A DNA stretch of 64,000 bases from Gnetum montanum (lineage: Eukaryota; Streptophyta; Gnetopsida; Gnetales; Gnetaceae). Location: assembly GCA_015680685.1 (NCBI GenBank), contig MNCI01009376.1:705239-769238 (forward strand). Direction: 5' to 3'. The notes below the pieces were generated by a model. It did not search any database. It worked only from the letters and a program-made list of their open reading frames with translations, and was not told the DNA's origin. Positions 48,000-57,605 of the stretch are shown piece after piece; the stretch's first letter is position 1, and each line of letters opens with the position of its first letter. The position numbers and the translations under genes were made by a program.

Positions 48000-49186
48000 C
48001 AAATTAAACCTTTTCTAGAACCAAGACAAGCTAATGTAAATATCGCCTTAACAGATGGAAACCCACATTCTATTTTTCAGATCTTCTCCTTCTAACTTCG
48101 TCATGGGGGAGATGGCCATCCGTGCTGACCATTACCATGGCCTCTCAATTTTTCTACCTTTTTGTTTTTCACATTTTTGATTTTACAAATTTTTTTTATT
48201 TTCAAATTTTTCTAAATTTTATACCATCTTTAGTACCTTTAAACTTTCTTGATTATTTTACACTTTCTTATATATTTTACTTTATTTTGTTTATTTTGTT
48301 TCTTTTGATTAAGTGTGATATTTTCTCATTTTTGCTAATAAATTTGCTCTTTGCTATTTACTAATGATGGTTTATGCTTAATGTGTGATTGTCAATGTAT
48401 GGTTTCCATTTTTGAATTCTAATGTCTGATGAATTTGACATGGTTTATTTTTCATGGAACAAGTAGTGAGTCCACATCATTAGCCCATCCAATGAACTCT
48501 ATGATTTTCTTTGTTCTGGGAATTTTCTGTTCCTTTTTCATTAAAGAAACTTTTAATCAGTTAGTGACATTTGTAGTTCTGGAATTAGAAAGGATCCAAA
48601 GGTTTGTAAAGGGTGTGACTTCAAAGGGACTCAATACTCTTTGTATTCTTCTTCTTGCTTGAGTGCTTGAGTGTTTTTTTGTGAACTTCTTACCGTTCCA
48701 TACCACCCAATGAATTTGGGACAAATAACGTCATTGTGTGGTGTGGTTCCCATCATTCAAAAAATAAACGATCGAAATTCAAAGCATACCCCTTTGACAT
48801 GAATAATTCCTCACATGATGTGGTTTCCATTTCAAAAAAAAAACAATAATGGAAATTCAAGGCACACCCCTTAAACAAATAAAAGGGCTACAAGCACTAG
48901 TTATGGAACTCGAAAGACTTACACCTATGCCTGAAAGAACCCTCTAACTAAGGCCCTCTCTCTCTCACTTCCAACTTCTCTCTACTCTTTGTGGAATGGT
49001 GGTTGTCTTATGGGGACACTCTTATGTCTCGAGTGGGTGGATAGATCTTAGAGTGGTGATGCGAAGTCACTAAAAGTAGATGGCTTTGATCTGGACTAAG
49101 GATGAAACTTCTCAAGTCATTTTAACCACAATTCTACAAGGGACTTCTTATGACCTCAATTTGGAACTCCATTCCACCTTCTCTAT
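48000..49186 (+). other. E2 spacer, left part, with a partial tandem duplication
   Basis: Noncoding. A T-rich block (48150-48350) is followed by text alignable with E1 36230-37250. A unit around 'gtggttcccat...caaaa...gaaattcaaagcacacccc' occurs twice (about 48739-48801 and 48819-48878). E3 is inserted after 49186. Confidence 0.6.
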
Positions 49187-50025
49187 TAATGAGCGATGAG
49201 GTATCCCTATGCCCAACCATACAAATCACAAGTGTTCATGTGCAATCTAGTCAAATTTCATATACTTTAATTATTAAGTATGCTAGAGCTAAAGGGTGAG
49301 TTTGTGTTGTTCGTTCGTTGTCTTCCCAGTCTCACTTGTGAAACACAAGTGTATGGTTAAGTGTAACTAAGGTATAAGATTTTTATCATTTTATGTTTTA
49401 TCAATTTGATCATCTAAAAAAATAATGATAGTGAGAGTAATTAAATGCTAAGTGAACTATTGTCTAATCTAGCCTAACATAAGTAATCGTCCCCACTTTC
49501 CAAACACATCCTAAACTTCATGTAAACGTTATTGGGTTGTCAAACGCTAACCGTTTCTAAGCTACCAAGTATCACATGTATGTTTGAATAGGTTGTGCTT
49601 GTGTATTTTAATTAATTTTCTAATGAATCAAAATTAATTTCTAAATGAATAACGTTAAATGTGAATTGCATGAAATTACAATGTATAAATGCATAAAGAA
49701 AGAAAGTCTCATGTGCTACAAGGATGAATCAAAGAGCTTGTCTTTATTGCCAACACAATGGTGTTTTTAGGTACATCAATGCTTGAATAAAGATCTAATT
49801 ATGCTTAGACCTCCTATTGGAGGCACTTGGAAAATGTTCTAAGTCTTGAATGAACAAACAATAAGAATTTCACTACTTGACTTCAAAAACTACTTCCAAA
49901 TCATGTGCCCAAGGGCTATATTTATAGGTGTAGGGTTACCCTGCGATATCACATACCTAATCTCGCATCTTGGGCTATGATATCGTGTACCTAATATTGA
50001 GGCTCATGTAAAACACGATTCATCA
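49187..50025 (-). repeat. E3 3' LTR
   Basis: 839 bp. The plus strand begins TAATGAGC and ends ATTCATCA. TATA complement 'tatttata' at about 49919-49926. GATATC words at 49950-49986. Aligns with 55746-56570. Confidence 0.95.
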
Positions 50026-50036
50026 TACCCCCACGA
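50026..50036 (-). promoter_or_regulatory. E3 polypurine tract
   Basis: Minus strand 'tcgtgggggta' next to the 3' LTR, same as in E1. Confidence 0.8.
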
Positions 50037-52076
50037 CTAAATAAAAACTCGTCCTCAAGTATAGGAGAAGAGGAACAAGTCCCTTACAAAATATATTAGG
50101 AGGTATGGAATGTTTGACTAACATGCAGAGTGACACAGAGGAAACAAACAAATACAGAAGTGCTGAAGCATACATCATTACAATTGTGTACAAAATTGGG
50201 TGTTCCTGACAATAGGAAAGAACACCCTCAGATCCAATGGACATCCAACCCCTCTTGGTAATAGAAGAATGAGAGAGAGATAGAATAGATCCAGAAATCA
50301 TGAACAATCTCCCGTGAGTGATATTGTTGCATCCTCCTTGGTGAAGACAGTCTCACTTCCAATCCATGCTCCCCACTACAATTACAACAAAATCAAAGAC
50401 TAGTATATAAAATGTAACACATAGCGGTTGAATACCTTATCTCGTCAGTGATTTTATCTAGCTAAGTTGTGATGGTGGTATATTGGTTGCTTAATAATGT
50501 TAGTGGATAGATTGACAAATAGGTTAAGTAAGAGAAGTGGTCCACAAAATTCAGAAAAAGCTTAATACAAGGAATACTGAAAAGAGGATATGGAAATCAC
50601 AATAATAAAAAGAAAGAATTCACTAAAAAGAATTGTGAAGATGCACACAATTGGATGACATTGATGGGATAAATAAAAAGAATTCGATTGTAAAAATGTC
50701 TAAGGTTAAAGAACTTAGCTTAACCAAACCAAAAGATATCCAAGTGGGTCCTCCCCAAAGCAAGCATAGGCCTTTTATGCCTTTGCATAACTTCAAACCA
50801 AGGAGTTTGTGGATGTCGTGGATGATTAATGGCTATGGAAGGTTAAGTACAAAATCCCAAAAGTAACTAACTAAGAATCCCAACACATCAAACCAGAACA
50901 TCAAATCAAAACATAAAACTGACAGTGAGGTGAGGCATGAAAAGCATAGATGAATGAGACAGAGAATGGAATGGAGTTCCTAATTATGGTCACATGAAGT
51001 CCCTTATGGAGTTTGTGATTAAATGACTCAGTAGGATCCATCCTTAGTCTAGACCAAAACCAACCACTTTCAGTGACTTTGCATCAACATTCTACAACTA
51101 GTCCATCCCCTGAGACACAATAATGCTCCTACAAAATAACCACTATTCCAAATTAGAGAAGAAATAGGACATGAGTGAGGGCCTTAGTTAGAGGAGACAA
51201 AACAAGTCTCATAACCAGTGCTTGTAGCCCTTTTATTTTATCTAAGGTGTGTGCTTTGAATTCCCATATTATTTATTTATTATTATTATTTATATTTTCT
51301 TTTTTTTCTTTTCTTCTTTTTTTAAAATGGGAACAACACCATGCAAATACCCATGTGTTTTCGTATTTATTTTACCTAAGGGGCGTGCTTTGAATCCTAA
51401 TCTTTTTTTTTCTTTTGTTTTTACAAGGATGATGGCCACACCATGCAAGGACTTATTCGACTTCCTGTTGTGGAATGACATTGAATGGTGAGAAGTTCAC
51501 GAAAACACCCCCGCACATAGGAAAATAGAAGAGCACAAAAAGCACCACATCCCTTTGAAGCCACACCTTATTTGAACCTTTGATTCCTTCCTAATTCTAG
51601 AAACTACACAAGTCACAAATTTATTGAGGTTGCATTAATGAAAAAGTTACTGCACGTTTCCAAAATAAGAAAAATCATAGAGTGTGTAAATGGGTGAATG
51701 ATGTGGACTCACTACCTGTTACATAAAAAAACCATGTCCTAATTTTCAATAACAACATTCAAAGTTACAAACCAAACATCAACAATCAAATCACAAATGA
51801 TACATACCACCATCAAGTAGCACATCACCATTGTACCTACCACCTTATTAGCAAAAAGAGTACAGAATTACACCAAACATAAGAAAATATAAAAGAAAGT
51901 AAAATATTATTCAAGAAATATTAAATATACTAACGATGGTATAAAACAAAAACTTAGAAAAGATTAATAACCTGAAAAACAAAAAGATGTAAAACAAAGA
52001 ATATGAAAAATAAAAAGTTGTAAAACCAAAAATGTGTAAAACAAAAAGTTAAAAGACTAAAGAGCTACTTAAAGTA
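50026..52076 (-). other. E3 spacer and ORF3 remnant
   Basis: Aligns with the E1/E2 spacer in blocks: the minus strand shows 'ctaaggccctcactcat', 'ggggaggacccacttgga' and 'gacgagataaggtattca'. The intron acceptor is kept ('ttgttgtaattgtag' ending at about 50379), but only about 350 bp lie between it and the PPT, so ORF3 is almost wholly deleted. A 94-codon open stretch at 50307-50023 has no family match. The promoter-like segment and donor are absent. A T/A-rich block at 51262-51330 is low complexity. Confidence 0.6.
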
Positions 52077-52089
52077 TTAGTATGGATGG

Positions 52090-53330
52090 CCATCTCCCCC
52101 ATGATTAAGTTGAAAGGAGGAGATCTGAAAGATTGAGCATGGTTGTCCATCTGGCGAGGTGTTTGTTGAGTTGGTTGGCTTGGACTCATGGAAAGGTTTT
52201 AGTTGTTGGATGTTGACTAATTGCTTCTTGTCTAAACTATCAGGTTTATATATAATCATAGCCCCAGGTGGAAAAGTCTCTTTGATAATGTAAGGTCCTT
52301 CCCACAATGTTTGAAATATGGTTCGTTGAGGTATGTGTGCAGGATTCCTGTACTTGACTTTTCGTATTTTGAGGTCATGACGTTTCTTGTTGAATGCCTT
52401 ATGCATTTCGTTGGATGACAAGGCCATTAATTGATTTTCATATAGCAATTTGAGGTTCATTAATCTTTCCTTTTGTGCTAGAGTTAGATTCATGTTAAGG
52501 TCATAGGCTATAGAAAGTCTATGGAGCTCGAATTGAATGGGTAGTGTTGGTAATTTTCCATACATGAGCTCATAGGTAGAATAACATATGGGAAGCTTCC
52601 ATGTGGAGTAATAGGCCTAAAGGGAATCATTTAATTTTGTGCTCCAGTACCTTCGGTACTTGCTAATAGTGCATGTTAGAATTTTTGTAATCTCCTGATT
52701 AATGACTTCAACTTGACCATTGGCTTGAGGGTGATAAGGTGTTGTGAGTTTGTGCTCAGGCCTCAAGCATTGCAAAAGTTTTCAGAAAGTGTTACCTATG
52801 AAATGAGTTCCATTGTTAGAAATTAACTCACAAGGCACACTAAACCTATTTATGATGTTTTGTTATACAAACCAAGCAACAGTACTGGATGTACAATCAG
52901 TGATGGCTACTGCTTCTACCCACTTAGTGCAATAATCAACCACAACTATTATTATGCCTTTTCATTTGACATAGCTGCAATGGAACCCATAAATTCAATG
53001 CCCCAATTATCAAATGGCTTAAGAGGTTGAATCCATTGTTGTGGCCCCTCCATTTGAGCTCTCATTCCACCATCTCTCTGACAATGATCACAAGCATGAA
53101 CAAACTGGTGTGCATCCTTGAATATTTTTGACTAGTAATATCCTACCATGAGGATTTTTATGGTTGTGCATTTCCCAATATAATGACCCCCACAAGGACC
53201 TTCATGAGCATCCTAGAGAATGCGTAGTTAATCCATGTCAAGGACACACCAGTGTACTAGGCCGTCAAGACATACTTTGTAAAGGTTCCCATTGATTTCC
53301 ATGAAATGCTTAACCTTGTGAAGAAACTAT
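52090..53330 (-). pseudogene. E3 integrase
   Basis: Zinc part: 'DAHEGPCGGHYIGKCTTIKIL' (second His replaced), Cys pair intact in 'ACDHCQRDGGM'. Core: 'FDNWGIEFMGS' (first Asp now Glu), 'LISNNGTHF' (second Asp now Asn), 'NGQVEVINQEI' (Glu kept). The C-terminal 162-codon open stretch 52565-52080 reads 'YGKLPTLPIQFELHRLS', 'AFNKKRHDLKIRKVKYRNP' and ends 'HGGDGHPY' with a stop, the natural pol end in this family. Two of three catalytic residues are lost by transitions. Confidence 0.9.
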
Positions 53331-53499
53331 TGTTTCTTCTAGGTGTCCAGCCCTTATGGCAATTCTTACTTGAGCAGATAAGTAAGAAGGGTGTCATACC
53401 ATCTTGGTTCATTGGGCATTTATGCATTAATAACCCCTACAAAGAGAGAATTGTTAGGAAATTGATTAGATAAGGGGCTTTCTTTCTCCTTGTTGTCCC

Positions 53500-54799
53500 A
53501 TCTTAGTCATGAAAAGTGGTCAATGACCACATTTTTTACACCCTTTCGATCTACCATTGTGATATCGAACTCTTCCAAAATCACGAGCCATCATATGACA
53601 TGGGGGCTCACTATTGGTTTATTCATTAAAAACTGAATAGTGCTATGATCTATGTACATGAACACTTTATAACCAAGCACATAGTAACTGAACTTTTCTA
53701 AGGCAAGCACCATCGCCATTAACTCCTTTTCCGTAGTGATGTAGTTTAGTTATGCACCTGCAATACTTCGACTTGTGTAGTGAATGTAATATGAATGTTT
53801 TTAATCATCCATCTGTGTAAGCACTATCCCCAAAGCATAATTTGATGCATTAGTCATCACATAAAATGGCTTGGACCAATTAGGTGCGTATAGAATTAAG
53901 GTCTCAACAAGCTTTTGCTTCAGTTGTTAAAATGNATAGAATTAAGGTCTCAACAAGCTTTTGCTTCAGTTGTTAAAATGTTGTTTCACATGCAAGGGTC
54001 TAGAAAAATGGTGCATCTTTCTTTGTTAATTCAACCAATGACTTGGCAATTTTGGAAAAGTTCTCAATGAAGCACCAATAGTAGCCAGTATGACCAAGGA
54101 ATGCCCACACTTCTTTAACTATTTTTGGTTGATGAGTTATTCCTTGGATGACCCTTATCTTTTCAAGGTCCACCTTGATTCCTGCTTTTGAGATATGGTG
54201 CCCCAAGACTATGCTTTCCTGGACCATCAGATGGATCTTTTGCCAATTGAGCTGGAGGTTTATTTCAACACATCTCCTCAACACCTGCTCAAGATAGTCT
54301 AGAGCTTAGTCAAACATATCTCTATAGGTAGAAAAGTCATCCATGAAGACTTCTACCCTGCTAATAATTTGTTTTTGGAAAATGCTAAGGACTAATCATT
54401 GAAATGTGGCTAGGGCATTACATAGATCGAATGGCATTTTACAGTAAGCAAAATTTCCCCAAGAACTTGTGAAAGTCATCCTCGCCTGATCTTTTGGTGT
54501 GATTTGGATTTCGTTATAGCCACTATCTCCATCCAAAAAGTTGTAGTAGTTGCACCTAGAAATGGTATCCAGCAGTTGGTCAATAAAGGACAACAAAAAA
54601 TGATTTTTGAAAGTTGCCATATTGAGCAGATGGAAGTTGATGCACACCCGCCATTTTCCTCCTTTCTTGGGCACGATCACGAGTGGGCTAACCCACTTAC
54701 TATCTATAATAAGGTAGATGAATCTAACCTTGAGAAGTTGCTCAATCTCCTCTTTGACAATCCACTTTAATTTGGGATTCAATTGCCACTGCGGCTGTC
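53500..54799 (-). pseudogene. E3 reverse transcriptase and RNase H
   Basis: RT open stretch 54782-54396 (128 codons): 'SPLVIVPKKGGKWRVCINF', 'FLDGDSGYNEIQITP', 'MPFDLCNALATFQ'. After one stop comes 'VFMDDFSTY' with both catalytic Asp residues. Connection 54284-54000: 'VLRRCVEINLQLNWQK', 'SIVLGHHISKAGIKVD', 'AFLGHTGYYWCFIENFSKIAKSL'. RNase H: 'TEKELMAMVLALEKFSYYVL' and 'FMYIDHSTIQFLMNKP'. A false 46-bp insertion (N plus duplicate) lies at 53935-53980. Confidence 0.9.
53935..53935. other. Single N with 45-bp duplicated flanks
   Basis: 53890-53934 and 53936-53980 are identical. This is almost certainly an unmerged contig overlap. Confidence 0.9.
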
Positions 54800-55726
54800 A
54801 TTTCGACTTAATGGTAGGATCAGTGCATATTTGATGCTGGCATATTCTTGAATCTATTCTTGTGAGCTTAGAATATGACCAGGCACAGGCTGCTAACCAT
54901 TTTTCCACAAAATTCATCAACATCTTCTTTTGTCTTGCAACAAGTTTTACATTAAGAATACATACTCCATTCCGGTCAGCAGTATCTTTAATTCAAGGGG
55001 TTCTTGTTTGAAATTGTTAGAATTCTCCAATTCTCCCCAATTAATATCATCATATACTTCCTTAGAGAGCTGGTGATGAACTTAATCAATTTCATCCATA
55101 CTTGCAACATAATCACACGTTAGGCTCTCAATAAGTTCCATGCACAATGTACTGCTGCTAGAATCAGCTATCAGCCACTAGGTTTCTTCTTATTTTGTGG
55201 TTGCCACATACAGATATCTTTGAATTTCAGCTTCCGATCGACACTGCTTGCATGCAAAAATAGATGTTGTACACAATATAGATATCTTTGGATTTCAGCT
55301 TCTGCACACAATGGCACCTTGAATTGTTGTACGCAATACATGAAACCCTCTTCTTCTCAATCTTTTCAAATTCATTTTCTTTGGGTATCTCTACGGAAAA
55401 ATATCTAATGCCCATTTTGGCATCAATAGTGCTTAACCATTCCCTTCCCGTAATAATTGGGAAGTCCCCCTTACAATTCTCCACCTTGATTACTAAGAAG
55501 TCAGCAAGATATGACCATCCACAAATGGTGGTCATGATGTCTTCTACCAGTTCCAATGAAATAGTGATGGACTAGTTTGCTAGCTTTAGCTTGATGTTGC
55601 TCTTCTTCAAGGGAGGAAGGTTCTATGTAGTATACATCTCATGCGACATCAAATTAACACTGGAACTAGAGTCAAGAAGAGCTTTACAAGGCTCATTCCC
55701 AGTAATTTGCAAATATACTAAGGGAC
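54800..55726 (-). pseudogene. E3 protease and linker (5'-most gene after PBS)
   Basis: Reads 'LVYLQITGNEPCKALLDSSSSVNLMSHEMY' in part, with the catalytic Asp kept, then 'FLVIKVENCKGDFPIITGREWLSTIDAKM'. A 109-codon open stretch lies at 55556-55227. Linker: 'CIAYNNSRCHCVQ', then 'SLTCDYV' and 'FKQEPLELKILL'. There is no start codon context because gag is gone. If ever expressed it would need a helper Gag. Confidence 0.8.
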
Positions 55727-55745
55727 TCCCCAACAATGGAGCCAA
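55727..55745 (-). promoter_or_regulatory. E3 primer-binding site and deletion junction
   Basis: Minus strand TTGGCTCCATTGTTGGGGA, tRNA-Asp type, running without spacer into protease coding text ('GTCCCTTAGTATATTTGCAA'). Confidence 0.85.
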
Positions 55746-56570
55746 TGATGAGTGGCAAGGTACCCCTACACCCAACCATACAAATCACAAGCATTCATGT
55801 GTGATCCAGTCAAATTCCATAGACTTTAATTACCAAGTACGCTAGAGCTAAAGGGTGAGTTCGTGTTGTTCATTTGTTGTCTTCCCAGTCTCACTTGTGA
55901 AACACAAGTGTATGGTTAAGTGTGACTGAGGCAAAAGATTTTTATCATTTTATGTTTTATAAATTTGATCACCTAAAAAAATAATAACAGTGAGAGTAAT
56001 TAAATGCTAAGTAAACTTTGTCTAATCTAGCCTAACACAAGTAACCATCCCCACTTCCCAGACACATCCTAAACTTTGTGTAAACATTGCTAAGTTATCT
56101 AACATTAACCATTTCTAAGCTACCAAGTGTCACATGTATGTTGGAAAGGGGTCATGCTTCTATATTTTAATTAATTACCTAATTAATCAAAATTAATTAC
56201 TAAATGAATAACATTAAATGTGAACTACATAAAATCACAATGTATAAATGCATAAAGAAAGAAAGTCTCAGGTACTGCAAGGATGAATTAAAGAGCTCAT
56301 CTTTATTGCCAACATAATGGTGTGTTCAGGTACATCAATGCTTGAATAAAGCTCCAATTACACTTAGACCTCTTGTTGCAGGCACTTGGAAAATATTCTA
56401 ACTCTCGAATGAACAAACTGCAAGAATTTTGCTACTTGACTTCAAAAACTACTCCCAAATAGTGTGCCCAAGGGCTATATTTATAGGCCCATGAGTACCC
56501 TGTGATATTGCATGCCTCATATCGCATATTAGGCCATGATATCGAGGCTCATGTAAAACACGATTTATCA
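55746..56570 (-). repeat. E3 5' LTR
   Basis: 825 bp. The plus strand reads TGATGAGT... to ...GATTTATCA. TATA (complement of tatttata) at about 56478-56485. U3 has GATATC words near 56499-56545. Confidence 0.95.
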
Positions 56571-56575
56571 TCTAT

Positions 56576-57083
56576 CATCCATCCATGCTTCCATAACTCA
56601 CCTCATTGTCAAGTTCTATGTTATGCTCTATGTCTTAATCTGACATATTGGGATTCTTGAGTGGATTCTTTTGGGTTGGTCCTTAACTTGTCATGATCAT
56701 TAAATCGACTATGGGACCCATGGACTCCTGAGGTTATGCAAGGGAAAAAAGGTCATGAACCTACTATGGGGAGGATCCACTTGCATAGCTTTTGGCTTGA
56801 TTAGTTAAGGTTCCTTACCTTTGACATTACTACAATCTTATATTTTGTCTTTTCCATTGTGTAAACTGCTTAGTACTCCTTAATCTTTCATTACATTCAC
56901 CCATTAAATTAATTTTTCTCCATTTTTTTCTAATTTATGAACTTCAACATCCTCTTCTCATGATTTTATAGTATTCTTGATCTTCTAAGCTTTCATTTGA
57001 CCCTAATTTCATCAAAAAATTTCTTGTATTTTGAAAGTTTGACCAAAGTCAACAAAATTTAACAGTGATCAATAATTGCATTG
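56576..57083 (+). other. E2 spacer, right part
   Basis: The spacer resumes after E3 ('catccatccatgcttccataactcacc'), alignable with E1 37270-37750. No gene. Confidence 0.6.
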
Positions 57084-57154
57084 ACAAGGCCTCATCAACA
57101 TAGCTGACTGCATCGATGAGGCCTCATTAACGCAGTGTAAAAATACTATATATA
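57084..57154 (+). promoter_or_regulatory. E2 internal promoter-like segment resembling the LTR U3
   Basis: 'gacaaggcctcatcaac' and 'gatgaggcctcattaacgca' closely follow the U3 text 'aacaaggcctcgtcaacgca' and 'gctgatgcagtg' at 60725-60782, in the same order. A TATATATA box is at 57147-57154, placed as the TATA box is in the LTR. Confidence 0.6.
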
Positions 57155-57297
57155 CCATTGGACACTTTGGAATTTTTTGCAATTTACTCATAACACACAA
57201 GGAATTTTTGCAATTTTTGAGCCTAAAACCTTCCAAAGTCCATAACTTTCAAACCATTTATCCAAATCACTTTGTTTTGATCTTGCACTTACCAAAG

Positions 57298-57605
57298 GTA
57301 AGATCTTTATTGTGGGGGCCACAAACCTTAAAGTTTCCAATGCAATTTTTGAAAAAATTTTCGAACTCCCCCAAGGGTTAGTAACCTTAATCATATATAA
57401 ACATCAACTTTTTCCAAGTTAACCCTTCCAAAAATATTTTGGATGATTTATCAATAATAAGGCATAAACAAAAATAACAATTGAGATAACTAAATTTTCC
57501 ATAATCATAACTTAGCCAAGTGTAACTACCCTCAAGAGTTAAGGTATCCCAATTATTTTAAGGTTACACAATGATTGCTAATCCATGGTTCTATTGTAAT
57601 TACAG
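57298..57605 (+). other. E2 candidate 5'-UTR intron of ORF3
   Basis: Donor ACCAAAG|GTAAGATC at 57298, branch-like 'ttgctaatcc' near 57576, acceptor 'ttgtaattacag' ending at 57605, immediately before the ATG. 308 bp, AT-rich, all plant intron signals present. Confidence 0.65.

Larger units (their letters stand above)
49187..56570 (-). mobile_element. E3: gag-less Athila-like element inserted in E2
   Basis: 7384 bp on the minus strand. 3' LTR 49187-50025, 5' LTR 55746-56570. Target duplication TCTAT at 49182-49186 and 56571-56575. Internal order from right to left: PBS, protease, linker, RT, RNase H, integrase, spacer, remnant of the ORF3 start, PPT. Gag and nearly all of ORF3 are missing. Fewer stops than in E1 or E2, as expected for the youngest layer. 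Confidence 0.95.

Noticed and set aside
51249-51491. Phe/Ile-rich open stretch of 80 codons
   Set aside because: It comes from a T-run in the E3 spacer. No motif, wrong strand for E3.
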